DNA from: Prorocentrum cordatum
Lineage: Eukaryota > Sar > Dinophyceae > Prorocentrales > Prorocentraceae
Assembly: GCA_963575745.1 (NCBI GenBank)
Contig: CAUYUJ010019090.1
Coordinates: 123,751 to 187,750, forward strand
Direction: 5' to 3'
DNA: 64,000 bases
The notes under the pieces were generated by a model. That model saw nothing but the letters and a program-made list of their open reading frames with translations, was not told where the DNA came from and ran no database searches. This document shows positions 44,151-55,867 of the stretch, piece after piece; the stretch's first letter is position 1; every line of letters starts with the position of its first letter. The position numbers were made by a program, and so were the translations under genes.

Positions 44151-44345
44151 TGCGGAGGAGGAGGAGGAGGAGGAGGAGGAGGAGGAGGAGGAGGAGGAGG
44201 AGGAGGAGGAGGAGGAGGAGGAGGAGGAGGAGGAGGAGGAGGAGGAGGAGGAGGAGGATGGATGGAGGATGGAGGATGGAGGATGGAGGATGGAGGATGG
44301 AGGATGGAGGATGGAGGATGGAGGATGGAGGATGGAGGAGGAGGA
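44151..44345 (+). repeat. (GGA)n followed by a 7-bp GGATGGA array
   Basis: GGA to about 44,258, then the heptamer GGATGGA repeated about eleven times to 44,337. Confidence 0.92.
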
Positions 44346-45175
44346 GAAGGAGGAGGAGGAGGACCAGTGTAAACCCAAGAATAATCAACGGTAGTGGAAT
44401 ACACCCTCCCTCCAAGCTCCTTCTTCATAGGCCCCTGCAACGGGTCATTTCCACTGAGGGAACTTCCTCGTTGGAAGAGTCGTTTGAAAACCCTGAAGCA
44501 TGCCAAACAACTATTCTCGAGAGTCCAGCGCCATAGATCAACCTGACTGTTGCGTCTTGACGACCCAGAATCGTGCCAGAACGCCAGTCTTGGGGCTTCA
44601 ACACCGCGAATCAACGTAATTGTTGCGCCCTCATAATCTTGAATCCTTCCAAAACACCATTTCTGGTACGCTGAGCATGGGAATTCGTGGAGCTCTTGCC
44701 CATTTAAAAATAATGTGCGCGGCGCTAAGGCGAGAGCCAGATTTGAAAAGGAGCCGCCCTCAATCCATGAAGCTCTTGCCAGTGCGCGGCGCTAAGGCGA
44801 GAGCCACATTTGAAAAGGAGCCGCACTCAATCCGTGAATCTCTTGCAACACGAATAGGCGCGGCGCTAAGGCGAGAGCCACATTTTGAAAATGAACCGCC
44901 CTCAATCCGTGAACCATTCTTTAGAACGAATTTGCGCGGCACTGAGGCGAGAGCAGCATTTTGAAAACGGCCCGCCCTCGACGCGTGAAACTCTTGCACA
45001 TGTTTAAAACGAATGTGCGCGGCGCTGAGGCGAGAGCCACATTCTGACAACGACCCGCCCACCATCTGTGAAACTGAACTATTTTTTTGAGCTTCAGGGT
45101 CGATGCGGACGTCTCATGCGCCCGGCCCGCCCTGAAAACTGGCCTCGGGGTGAGACAGGGACAAGTTTTTTACAA
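44346..45175 (+). repeat. Duplicated block, copy 2
   Basis: Collinear with 40,915-41,860: leader text, then five GCGCGGCGCTAAGGCGAGAG units (from about 44,700), then the GGCCTCGGGGTGAGACAGGG tail. Both copies lie between GGA tracts. Confidence 0.8.
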
Positions 45176-45185
45176 GTAAAAAACG

Positions 45186-45555
45186 AATGGAGGAGGAGGA
45201 GGAGGAGGAGGAGGCGGAGGAGGCGGAGGAGGAGAGCAAGGAGGAGGAGGAGGAGGAGGAGGAAGAAAAGCAGGAGGAGGAGGAGGAGAAGAAGGATGAG
45301 GAGGAGGCGGAGGAGGCGGAGGAGCAGAGCAAGGAGGAGGAGGAGGGGAGGAGGAGGAGGAGGAGGAGGAGGAGGAGAAGGAAGAGGACGAGGAGGATGA
45401 TGATGATGAGGAGGCGGTGGAGGAGGAGGAGGAGGAGGAAGAGGACTAGCAGGAGGTTGATGATGAGGAGGAGGCGGAGGAGGCGGAGGATGAGGATGAG
45501 GAGGAGGAGGAGGAGGAGGAGGAGGAGGAGGAGGAGGAGGAGGAGGAGAGGCGGC
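45186..45555 (+). repeat. (GGA)n / (GGC GGA)n microsatellite
   Basis: Interrupted GGA with GGAGGCGGAGGAGG and GATGATGATGAGG variants. Confidence 0.9.
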
Positions 45556-46325
45556 GGCGGAGCTGCGCGAAGGCTGTGTGCCTGGCAGTGGCCGTCAAGG
45601 GGCAGGCTCGCTCGGGGGTTAGGGGCGCTTGGGAGGAAGTGGTGCCCTCCAGCGCTCCGCTGGAGGAGAGGGATACAATGCTGCGGGTAGCCTCACCCCC
45701 CCAGCGGGGCCCCGAGCCCACAGGGGGACTGAGAACCCTCCCCTGGGGAAGATGCAGGAAGGAAGGAAATGAAGGGGAGGGGGAAAGAGAGGAGGGGATG
45801 GAAAGGGGAGGGAAGGGGAGGATGAGGAGAGGCAAGTGCCGGAGGGAGGGGGGGCGGTTCCCTGCCCCACAGGGCGTGTGGCCATGCCAGCAGAGCGGGA
45901 TGTCCTCGCAGGGGACTGCCCGCAGCCCCACATTTTGTTGAAACCTTTGGTGTGAGCGGCTTGGGGAAACATGCCCCGCGCATTTTGCCCGCAGCGCTAG
46001 TCAACTTCGCATCGATAGTCTGACAGCCATTTGCGAGAGCACATGGTAGAGGGTGCGATGCGCGATTGTTCGCACGCGCCTGCAGGCCAGCGCGCGAACA
46101 CGTGCTAGTTGGCTGGCTCTGACTACAGCGAGAGGTGGTGGCAGCACAGACGCAGGAACACGATGATGAGGATGATGAGGAGGATGAGGAGGAGGGAGGA
46201 GGGCGCGTAGGAGCAAGGGCAGGGCGGATACTCGGTTTGCCAGCGGTCACCCCAAACAGCGAGTTATTGCATTTTGGATGCAGAAGCTGTGGTGCAACAG
46301 ATGTGGTGTAATCTATGTTGTGCAA
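45556..46325. other. Unassigned stretch
   Basis: GC-rich to 45,940, then mixed sequence with a GATGAGG patch at 46,160-46,200. No domain recognised. Confidence 0.3.
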
Positions 46326-46500
46326 GCTATGCGGTGCAAGCTATGCAGTCAAAACTATCCGATCTGAGCGAGGTGTTGCAACTTACGTGATGTAAGCTAG
46401 GTGGTAATGCACGCATACATATGTATATATACATATATGTATATATATATGGTGATATGCAATGTGGTGCAAAGCGTGTTGTGTGGGTTAAGCAATGAAG
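46326..46500 (+). repeat. GGTGCAAGCTATG short repeats and (TA)n
   Basis: Two to four imperfect copies of TGGTGCAAGCTATG, then ATATGTATATATACATATATG at about 46,416-46,452. Confidence 0.65.
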
Positions 46501-46956
46501 GACATGTGCCGTAGATTGTGTGGTGCAAGGCATGTGAGGCACGCTACAGGGTGTAAGCTACGTGGTGGAGGCCATGCGAGCCAGAGTACACGATGCAGAT
46601 CTTTGGTGCAGGCGGGTGGCAGCAGCGCTGGCAGCAGTCGACAGCCGCCCAGCTCCCACGAGGCGCCCACGAGGCGCCCACGCGGCGCCCACTTGGCGAG
46701 GACCCGACGACCCGCCGCCGCGCGCGGGGCGCCCACGAGGCGCCCACGGGCGCCGAAAGCGAGCGACAGGCCTGCAACCCGGCCACGAGACGCACGGGGC
46801 ACCCGCGAGGCGCCCGCGGGCTCCCGCCAGGAGAGGAGCACGAGCCCCCGAAGGCTGCAGCACTGCTGTGGGAGTACTGTGCATGTGGATTCTGATGGAT
46901 GTGTAGACGTTTCTGCTTCACGTGTCGTGGCTGTCTGCTCGGCTGTTGGTGTGATT
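46501..46956. repeat. Stretch with CGAGGCGCCCA short repeats
   Basis: GAGGCGCCCAC recurs at about 46,660-46,690, 46,735 and 46,815, in otherwise unique-looking GC-rich DNA. Confidence 0.5.
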
Positions 46957-46972
46957 GTGTGTGTGTGTGTGT

Positions 46973-47016
<44 letters not shown>

Positions 47017-47100
47017 GCGCACATGTGTGTGTTTTCCTGTGTGTGTGTTCATGTGTGCGTGTTCCTGTTTGTTCCTGTGTGTGTGTGTGTGTGTGTGTGA
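46957..47100 (+). repeat. (GT)n microsatellite
   Basis: Interrupted GT/TG runs with GTTCCTGT and GCGTGTTC interruptions. Confidence 0.92.
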
Positions 47101-47410
47101 GTGCTCGTGTGTTTTATGCGTGAGTGTGGATATCGAACACGCCTGCGGCGAATCACCGCCGCCCCCTGCCCTTTCGGAAGCGCCTATGTGGCCGAACGTT
47201 GTGGCCAGAGGCCTGCGAAGTTATCGGACCATGTGTTCCCCCAATCGGTTTGGAAAGCGTTCGGGGAACACGGTGGGGGAGGAGGAAGGGGAGGATAGGA
47301 AGGAAGAAGGAGAAGGGAGGAGGAGGCCTCTTGTGAGCCTCTCGGGCTACTCTAGGGTTTTACTGGGCCATCTTTGCGGTCGAGAGCTCGACCAAGCTAT
47401 CGGGCCAGTT

Positions 47411-47445
47411 GTTCCCCGAGTCGGTTTGGAAAGACTTCGGGGAAC
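47411..47445 (+). repeat. Core hairpin 2, G.T variant
   Basis: GTTCCCCGA 47411-47419 pairs with TCGGGGAAC 47437-47445; the next pair is G47420 with T47436. Hairpin 1 is missing from this core. Confidence 0.8.
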
Positions 47446-49132
47446 GCGTGGGGGAGCAAGAAGTAGAGGAGGGGGGGGATCAGGAAAAAGGAGGAGGAGG
47501 AGGAGGAGGCCTCTTGGGCGCCTCTTGGGGCACTCTTGGGGCCTCCTGGGAGCTTGCTGGGGGCCTCTTGGCCTCTTTGGGGCCTCCTCGGGCCTGGTGG
47601 GGGCCTTTGGGGGCTTCTTGGGGGTCTCTTTGGCCTTCTTAGGGCGTTCCTGGCTTGTCTGACGCCGTCGGCAGCCGTCTTGGGGGTCTGTCTGGGTCGT
47701 CTTGGGGTCCTCTTGGGGCATTTCAGGGCCGTCTTGGAGGCCATCTCGGGCGTCTTGGACGCCTCTTGGGCCCTCTTGGGGCCGTCTTGGGGGCTTTTTG
47801 GGCCGTCATGTGGCCATCTTGGAGGCCTCGTGGGCGATCTTGGGGCGATTTTGGGGGCCTCTTGGGCCGTCTTCAGCCGTCGGAATGCCGAGAAGAAGAA
47901 GAAGCAACTGCCAAAATCCTTCAAAACCCTAAGGACAAGCTATGATTTTGGTCTCTTCGGGCCCTCGTGGACGACCTCTTGTAGGCCTGTTGGGCCGTCT
48001 TGGGCGCGTCTTGGGGGCCTCCTGGGCCGTCTTGGCCGTCTTCGATGCATCTTGGGCCGTCTTGGAGGCATCTTGGGGTCATCTTAGCCGTCTTGTAGGC
48101 CACCTTGGCCGTCTTGAAGGCTTCTTGGGGGCCTCTTGGGGCCGTCTTGGGACCATCTTGGAGGCCTCGTGGGCGATCCTTTGGCTATCTTTGGGGCCTC
48201 TTGGGCCGTCTTCAGCCGTCGGAATGCCGGGAAGAAGTTCATGCCACAATCTTTCGCAAACTCCAGGACAATTATCGATTTTGGCCTTTTCGGGTCCTCC
48301 TGTAGGACCTTGGAGGCCTCTTGAGCCGTCTTGAGACCTCTTGGGGGCCTCTTGGGCCGTCTTGGGTAATCTTGAGGCCATCTTAGGCCGTCTTGGGTGC
48401 ATCTTTGGCCGTCTTGGAGGCATCTTGGGGCCATCTTAGCCGTCTTGGAGGCCACCTTGGCCGTCTTGAAGGCCTCTCGAGGGCCGTCTTGGGGCCGTCT
48501 TGGGGGCCTCTTGGGCCGTCATGGGGCCATCTTGGATGCCTCGTGGTCGATCTTGGGGCGACCTTGGGGGCCTCTTGGGCCGTCTTGAGCCGTCGGAATG
48601 CCGAGAAGAAGCAACTGCCCAGATCCTTCAAAAACCGAAGGACAACCAATGATTTTGGCCTCTTCGGGCCCTCCTGGACGACCTCTTGGAGGCCTCTTGG
48701 GCCGGCTTGGGCCGTCTTGGAGGCTTCTTGGGAGAAGTTGGAGGTATCTTGGACTCTCTTGGCCCGTCTTGCAGGCCGTGTTGGACCATCTTGGGCGGAC
48801 TTGGAGGCCATTTTGGACCATCTTGGAGCCCATCTTGGGCCAACGTGGCCATCTTGGAGGCCATCTTAAGCCGTCTTGGATTTTTTTTTGGGGATTGAGA
48901 TACCTTTCGGGTGGCCGTCAGGACGGGCCGAAGCCCCAGGGGGAGTTCTCTTGGACAAAAGAACCAAACCCAAAACCGAAAGGGTCTAGCACGCCAGGCA
49001 TCCCTGCGATGAATCGACAGGTGGCGGCGGATCGAAGACGCCTACGGCGAATCACCGCCGCTCCCTGCCCCTTTGGAAGCGCCTCTGTTGCCGACAGCTG
49101 GGCCAGAGCTTGGCCAAGCTATCGGGCCAGTT

Positions 49133-49167
49133 GTTCCCCGAGTCGGTTTGGACAGACCTCGGGGAAC
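49133..49167 (+). repeat. Core hairpin 2, G-C variant
   Basis: GTTCCCCGAG 49133-49142 pairs with CTCGGGGAAC 49158-49167. Where other copies have A-T, this copy has changed both sides to G-C. Confidence 0.85.
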
Positions 49168-49222
49168 GCATGGGGGAGCAAGAAGAGGATGAGGGGGAGG
49201 GTGAGGAAAAATGATGATGATG

Positions 49223-49346
49223 AGGAGGAACAATGAGGAGGAGGAGGAGGAGGAGGAGGAGGAGGAGGAGGGGGAGGAGGAGGAGGAGGAGGAGGAGGAG
49301 GAGGAGGAGGAGGAGGAGGAGGAGGAGGAGGAGGAGGAGGAGGAGG
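49223..49346 (+). repeat. (GGA)n microsatellite inside the array
   Basis: Run of GGA/GGAGGG following a core. A shorter GGA patch lies at the same relative place after the cores at 47,124 and 47,385, so the tract expanded in this unit. Confidence 0.9.
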
Positions 49347-52300
49347 CCTCTTGGGCGCCTCTTGGGGCACTCTTGGGGCCTCCTGGGAGCTTCCTGGGGG
49401 CCCCTTGGAGGGTTTTTTGGGGCCTTTGGGGGCTTCGTGGGGGCCTCTTTGGGCGTTCCTGGATTGTCTGACGCCGTCGGAAGCCGTCTTGGGGGCCTGT
49501 CTGGGTCGTCTTGGGCGTCTTTGAGGCCTCCAGGGCTGTTTTGGGACCCTCTTGGGGCCGTCTTGGGGGCCTTTTGAGCCGTCATGGGCCATCTTGGAGG
49601 CCTCTTGGGCGATCTTGGGGGCCTCTTGGGCCGTCTTGAGCCGTCAGAATGCAGAGAAGAAGCAACTGCCAAAATCTTTCAAACAACCCAGGAACATTAC
49701 TGATTTTGGCCTCTTTGTGCCCTCCTAGAAGACCTCCTGGACGCCTTTTGGGCCGTCTTGGAGGCCTCTTGGGGGCCTCTTGGGCCGTCTTGGGCCATCT
49801 TGAGGCCATCTTAGGCCGTCTTGGGTACATCTTGGGCCGTCTTTGAGGCATCTTGGGGCCATCTTAGTCGTCTTGGAAACAATTTTGGGCGTCTTGGAGG
49901 TCTCTTGGGCCCTCTTGGGGCCGTCTTGGGGGCCTCTTGGGCCGTCGTGGGGCCATCTTGGAGGCCTCGTGAGCGATCTTGGGGGCCTCTTGGGCCGTCT
50001 TGAACCGTCGGAATGCCAAAAAGAAACCATTGCCAAAATCCTTCAAACACCGAAGGAAAACCAATGATTTTGGCCTCTTCGGGCCCTCCTGGAGGACCTC
50101 TTGGAGGCCTCTTGGGCCGTCTTCGAGGCCTCTTGGGGGCCTCTTGGGCCGTCTTAGGCCATCTGGAGGCCATCTCAGGCCGTCTTGGTTGCATCTTGGG
50201 CCAGAGGCATCTTGGGGCCATCTCAGCCGTCTTGGAGGCCATCTTGGGCGTCTTGTCTTGGAGGCCTCTTGGGCCGTCTTGGGGCCGTCTTGGGGGCATC
50301 TTGGGGGCCTCGTGGGCCGTCATGGGGCTATCTTGGTGGTCTCTTGGGCGATCTTGGGGCGATCTTGGGGGCCTCTTGGGCCGTCTTGATCCGTCGGATT
50401 GCCGAGAAGAAGCAAATGCCAAAATCCTTCAAAAACTTAAGGACAATCAGCGATTTTGGCCTCTTCGGACCCTCCTGGAGGACCTCTTGGAGGCCTCTTG
50501 GGTCGTATTGGGCCGTCTGAGAGGCTTCTTGGGCGAACTTGGAGATATCTTGGACTCTCTCTGGCCGTCATGAGGCCGTGTTGGACCATCTTGGGCGGAC
50601 TTGGAGGCCATCTTGGACCATCTTGGAGGCCATGTTGGGCCAACGTGGCCATCTTGGAGGCCATTTTGAGCTGTCTTGGAGTTTTTTTTTCCGGATTGAG
50701 GTTCTTTCCGGGTGGCCGGCGGGACGCGCCAGAGCCCCAGGGGGATTTCTTTTGGAAAAGAACCAGAACCAAAAACGATAGGACTTCGCACGCCAGGCAC
50801 CCCTCTTGGAAGCAACAGGGGGCGGCGGATCGAAGACGCCTACGGCGAATCACCGCCGCCCCCTGCCTTCTTGGAAGCGCCTATGTGGCCGAACGTTGAG
50901 GCCAGACCTGCCAAGCTATCGGACCATGTGTTCCCCGAATCGGTTTGGAAAGCCTTCGGGGAACACGTGGGCATCTTGAAGGTCATCTTGGCCGTCTGGA
51001 GGCCATTTTGACCCTTTCGGGCCTTCTTGGAGGACGTCTTGGAGGGCTCTTGGACCGTCTTGGAGGCCATCTTGAGCGTCCTGGGGACCTCTTGGGCCGT
51101 CTTGGGGGCCTCTTGGGGCCGTGTCTTGGGGGCACTTTGGCCGTGTCGGGCCGTCGGAAGGCAGGAAAAGGCGCAAATGCCACGATCCTTCAACAACCCA
51201 TGGGAAATCAATGATTTTGGCCTCTAGGGCCTTCCTGGAGGCCCTCTTGGAGGCCTTTTGGGCCGTCTTGGGCCATCTTATGGCCATGTTCGGCCGTCTT
51301 GGTGGGCTCCTGGTCCGTCCGACGCCGTCGGAAGCCGTTTGGGGGGCCTCTCTAGGCCGACTTGGGGCCCTCTTGGAATGCTCCAGGGCCGTCTTGGAGG
51401 CCATCTTGGGCGTCTTAAAGGCCTCCTGTGCCGTCTTGGGGGCCTCTTGGGGCCGTCTTGGGGCCCTCTTGGGCCGTTCTGGGGCCATCTTGGAGGCCTC
51501 TTGTGCGATCTTTCGGCGTTTAGGGGCTCTTAGGCCGTCTCGGGCCGTCGGAAGGCCGAAAAGAAGCAAATGTCAAAATCCGTCACCAACCTTAGGCACA
51601 TCAAGGTTTTTGGCCTCCTCTGGCCTTCCTGGAGGCCCTCTTGGGGGCATCTTGGGCCGTCTTGGGCCAGCTTCGAGCCAACTTCGGCCATCTTGGTGGG
51701 TTCCTGGCACGTCTGACGACGTCGGAAGTCGTCTTGGGGGCCTTTCTGGGCTGACTGGGGGCCCTCTTGGGGCGCTTCGGGGCCGTCTTGGAGGCCATCT
51801 TGGGCGTCTTGGAGGTCATCATGGGCGTGTTGGAGGCCTCTTGGGCTGTCTGGGGGCCCTCTTGGGGCCGTCTTGGAGGCCACTTGGGCCGTCATGAGGC
51901 CCTCTTGGGGGCCTCTTGGGCGATCTTGGGGGCCTCTTGGGCCGTCTTGGGCCAGCTTCGAGCCAACTTCGGCCATCTTGGTGGGTTCCTGGCACGTCTG
52001 ACGCCGTCGGGAGCCGTCTTGGGGGCCTTTCTGGGCCAACGGGGGACAGTCTTGGGGCGCTTCGGGGCCGGCCATCTTGGAGGCCACTTGGGCCGTCATG
52101 GGGCCCTCTTGGGGGCCTCTTGGGCGATCTTGGGGGCCTCTTGGGCCGTCTTGAGCCGTCGGATTGCCGAGAAGAAGCAAATGCCAAAATACTTCAACAA
52201 CCTAAGGACAATCAATGATTTTGGCCCTCTTGGGGGCCTCCTGGGCCGTCTTGGAGGCCTCTGGGGGGCCTCTTGGGCCGTCTTGGGCCGTCTTGGACTC

Positions 52301-53132
52301 TCTTGGGCCGTCTTGGATGCCGTCTTGGACCATCTTGGGCGGACTTGGAGGCCATCTTGGGCCATCTTCGCGATTTTTCGAGGATGTCCCGACCGAAGCG
52401 GCCGTTTTTGGCGTTGGCAACCGGGTCTTCCGGGTGGCCAGCGGGACGGGCCGAAGCCCCAGGGTGAGTTCTTCTGGAAAAAGAGCCAAAACCAAAACCC
52501 ATAGGATTCGGCACGCCAGGCACCCCTGCGATGAATCGACAGGGGGCGGCGGATCGAAGACGCCTACGGCGAATCACCGCCGCCCCCTGCCTTTTTGGAA
52601 GCGCCTATGTGGCCGAACGTTGAGGCCAGACCTGCCAAGCTATCGGACCACGTGTTCCCCGAATCGGTATGGAAAGCCTTCGGGGAACACGTGGGCATCT
52701 TGAGGTCATCTTGGCCGTCTTGGAGGCCATTATGACGCCGCGGGCCTTCTTGTGAGGACGGCTTGGAGGCTCTTGGACCGGTCTTGGAGGGCCGTCTTGT
52801 AAGCGTTTTTGGAGGCCCTCTTGGGCCGTCTTGGGGGCCTCTGGGGCCGTCTTGGGCGCTCTGGGCGATCGTTGGTGGCACGGCGGCCGTCTGGGCCGTC
52901 GAAGGGCCGACAAGAAGCAAAATGCCACCAATCATTCAAAAACCTATGGGAACTCAATGATTTTGGCCTTTTCGGGCCTTCCTAGAGGCGCTCTCGGAGG
53001 CCTCTTGGGCCGTCTTGAAGGCCTCTTGCGGGCCATGTTCGGCCGTCTTGGTGGGCTCCTGGTCCGTCTGACGCCGTCGGAAGCCGTTTGGGGGGCCTCT
53101 ATGGCCCGACTTGGGGCCCTCTTGGGAAAGCT

Positions 53133-53255
53133 TTTCTTTTTGTCTGTTTTCTCTTCTTTTGTTGTCTTTGTCTTTCTTTTTCTGTGTTTTTTTTTTCCTC
53201 TCTTTTTTTTTTTTTTCTTTTTTTTTCTTCTTTCTTTTGTTTTTCTTTTTTTTCC
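53133..53255 (+). repeat. T-rich polypyrimidine insertion
   Basis: Sister copies at 51,365-51,410 and 53,630-53,670 run CCCTCTTGGAATGCT-CCAGGG without it. Here about 120 bp of C/T with long T runs is inserted before CCAGG. It ends TTTTTTTTCCAGG, resembling a 3' splice site. Confidence 0.8.
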
Positions 53256-55712
53256 AGGTGTGGTCTTGGAGGCCATCTTGGGCGTCTTAAAGGCCTCCTG
53301 GTCCGTCTTGGGGGCCTCTTGGGGCCGTCTTGGGGCCCTCTTGGGCCGTTCTGGGGCCATCTTGGAGGCCTCTTGTACGATCTTTGGGCGATCTTCGGGG
53401 GCTCTTGGGCCGTCTCGGGCCGTTGGAAGGCCGACAAGAAGCAAATGCCACAATCCTTCAAAAACCCATGGGAAATCAATGATTGTGGCCTTTCGGGCCT
53501 TCCTGGCCCTCTTGGAGGCCTTTTGGGCCGTCTTGGACCATCTTAGGGCCATGTTCGGCCGTCTTGGTGGGCTCATGGTCCGTCTGACGCCGTCGGAAGC
53601 CGTTTGGGGGGCCTCTATGGCCCGACTTGGGGCCCTCTTGGAATGCTCCAGGGCCGTCTTGGAGGCCCATCTTGGGCGTCTTAAAGGCCTCCTGGTCCGT
53701 CTTGGGGGCCTCTTGGGGCCGTCTTGGGGCCCTCTTGGGCTGTTCTGGGGCCATCTTGGAGGCCTCTTGAGCGATCTTTGGGCGATCTTCGGGGGCTCTT
53801 GGGCCGTCTCGGGCCGTCGGAAGGCCGAAAAGAAGCAAATGTCAGAATCCGTCAAAAACCTTAGGCACATCAAGGTTTTTGGCCTCCTCTGGCCTTCTGG
53901 AGGCCCTCTTGGGGGCCTCTTGGGCCGTCTTGGGCCAGCTTCGAGCCAACTTCGGCCATCTTGGTGGGTTCCTGGCACGTCTGACGCCGTCGGGAGCCGT
54001 CTTGGGGGCCTTTCTGGGCCGACTTGGGGCCCTCATGGGGCGCTTCGGGGCCTTCTTGGAGGCCATCTTGGGCGTGTTGGAGGCCTCTTGGGCCGTCTTG
54101 GGGCCCTCTTGGGACCGTCTTGGAGGCCACTTGGGCTGTCAGGGGGCCCTCTTGGGGGCCTCTTGGGGCATCTTCGGGGCCTCTTGGGCCGTCTTGGGCC
54201 GTTGGAAAGCGGAAAAGGCGCAAATGCCAAAATCCTTCAAAAACCAACGGGAAAATCAATGATATTGGCCCTTTCGGGCCTTCCTGGAGGACGTCTTGGA
54301 GGACTCTTGGGCCGTCTTGAAGGCCTCTTGCGGGCCTGTTGGGCCGTCGTGGACCATCTTGAGGCCATCTTGGGCCGTCTTGGAGGCATTTTGGGGCCAT
54401 CTTAGCCGTCTTGGAGCCCATCTTGGGGCCGTCTTGGAGACGTCTTGGAGACCAACCTGGGCCATCTTGGCCGTCTTGGATGCCATCTTGGGCCAACTGG
54501 AGGAAACAGAGGCACGACGGACGCGTTTTGAGCGCCTTTCCGGGTGGCCGGCGGGACGGGCCGAAGCCCCAGGGGGAGTTCTTTTGGAAAAAGAAACAAA
54601 CCAAAAGCCACATCATCCGGCACGCCAGGCATCCCTTTGATAAATCAAAAGGGGGCGGCGGATCGAAGACGCCTACGGCGAATCACCGCCCCCCCTTGCC
54701 TTTTTGGAAGCGCCTATGTGGCCGAACGTTGAGGCCAGACCTGCCAAGCCATCGGACCATGTGTTCCCCGAATCGGTTTGGAAAGCCTTCGGGGAACACG
54801 TGGGCATCTTGAAGGTCATCTTGGCCGTCTTGGAGGCCTCTAGGGCGATCTTTCGGCGATCTTGGGGGCGTCTTGGGCGCTCGGGCTTTCCCAGGCAGGA
54901 AAGGCGAAAGGCTACAATCATTCAAACCTATGGGAAAATCAATGTTTTGGACCTCTGTCTGGCCACTTCCCGGAGGCCCTCTGGGGGCCTCTTGGGCCGT
55001 CTGGCCAGCTTCGAGCCACTTCGGCCATCTTGGTGGGTTCCTAGCCACGTCTGACGCCGTCGGGAGCCGGTCTTGGGGGCGCCGCCTTTCTGCGGCCATG
55101 GGGCCGACACTCTTGGGCGCTTCGGGGCCGTCTTGGAGGCCATCTGGGGCGTCTTGGAGGCCATCTTGGGCGTGTTGGAGGCCTCTTGGGCCGTCTTGGG
55201 GCCCTCTTGGGGCCATCTTGGAGGCCACTTGGGCCGTCATGGGGCCCTCTTGGGGGCCTCTTGGGCGATCTTGGGGGCCTCTTGGGCCGTCTTGAGCCGT
55301 CGGAATGCCGAGAAGGCGCAAATGCCAAAATCCTTCAAAAACCAACGGAAAATCAATGATTTTGGCCTCTTCGGGCCCTCCTGGAGGACCTCTTGGAGGC
55401 CTCTTGGGTCGTCTGGGAGGCCTCTGGGGGCCTCTTGGGCCGTCTTGGGCCGTCCTGGACTCTCTTGGGCCGTCTTGGAGGCCGTCTTGGACCATCTTGG
55501 GCGGACTTGGAGGCCATCTTGGGCCATCTTCGCGATTTTTTGAGGACGTCCCGAGCGAAACGGCCGATTTTTTCCGGAGTTTGTGCACGTGGAAGGGCCT
55601 CCCGGGAAACCGGCGGGACGGGCCGAAACTCACTGGGAGAGTTCTTTTGGAAAAAGAGCCAAAACCAAAACCGAGAGGGTCAAGCACGCCAGGCACCCCT
55701 GCGATGAATCGA

Positions 55713-55867
55713 CAGGGGGCGGCGGATCGAAGACGCCTACGGCGAATCACCGCCGCCCCCTGCCTTTTTGGAAGCGCCTATGTGGCCGAACGTTGAGGCC
55801 AGACCTGCCAAGCTATCGGACCACGTGTTCCCCGAATCGGTTTGGAAAGCCTTCGGGGAACACGTGG
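55713..55867 (+). repeat. Best-preserved two-hairpin core
   Basis: Hairpin 1: CAGGGGGCGGCGG 55713-55725 with CCGCCGCCCCCTG 55750-55762, a 13-bp perfect stem and 24-nt loop. Hairpin 2: CCACGTGTTCCCCGAA 55821-55836 with TTCGGGGAACACGTGG 55852-55867, a 16-bp perfect stem and 15-nt loop. The 58-bp linker holds GAAGCGCCTATGTGGCCGAA and is well kept between units. Confidence 0.9.

Noticed and set aside
45576-45941. Possible small protein at 45.6-45.9 kb
   Set aside because: Composition follows the purine-rich DNA; no start context or domain, and other frames are also open.
46957-47100. GT-rich run as telomeric DNA
   Set aside because: Simple dinucleotide repeat; no TTTAGGG-type units.
48786-48900. 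Similarity of GGCCATTTTGGACC to the core of the dinoflagellate spliced leader
   Set aside because: Only about ten bases fit, and the same words arise by chance from the minisatellite; no full leader sequence was found anywhere in the window.
52831-54405. Long Gly/Leu/Trp-rich open frames (and Pro/Arg-rich ones on the minus strand) throughout 47.5-59.1 kb
   Set aside because: They occur in several frames and on both strands at once and copy the minisatellite words; no start context, domain or conservation independent of the repeat.
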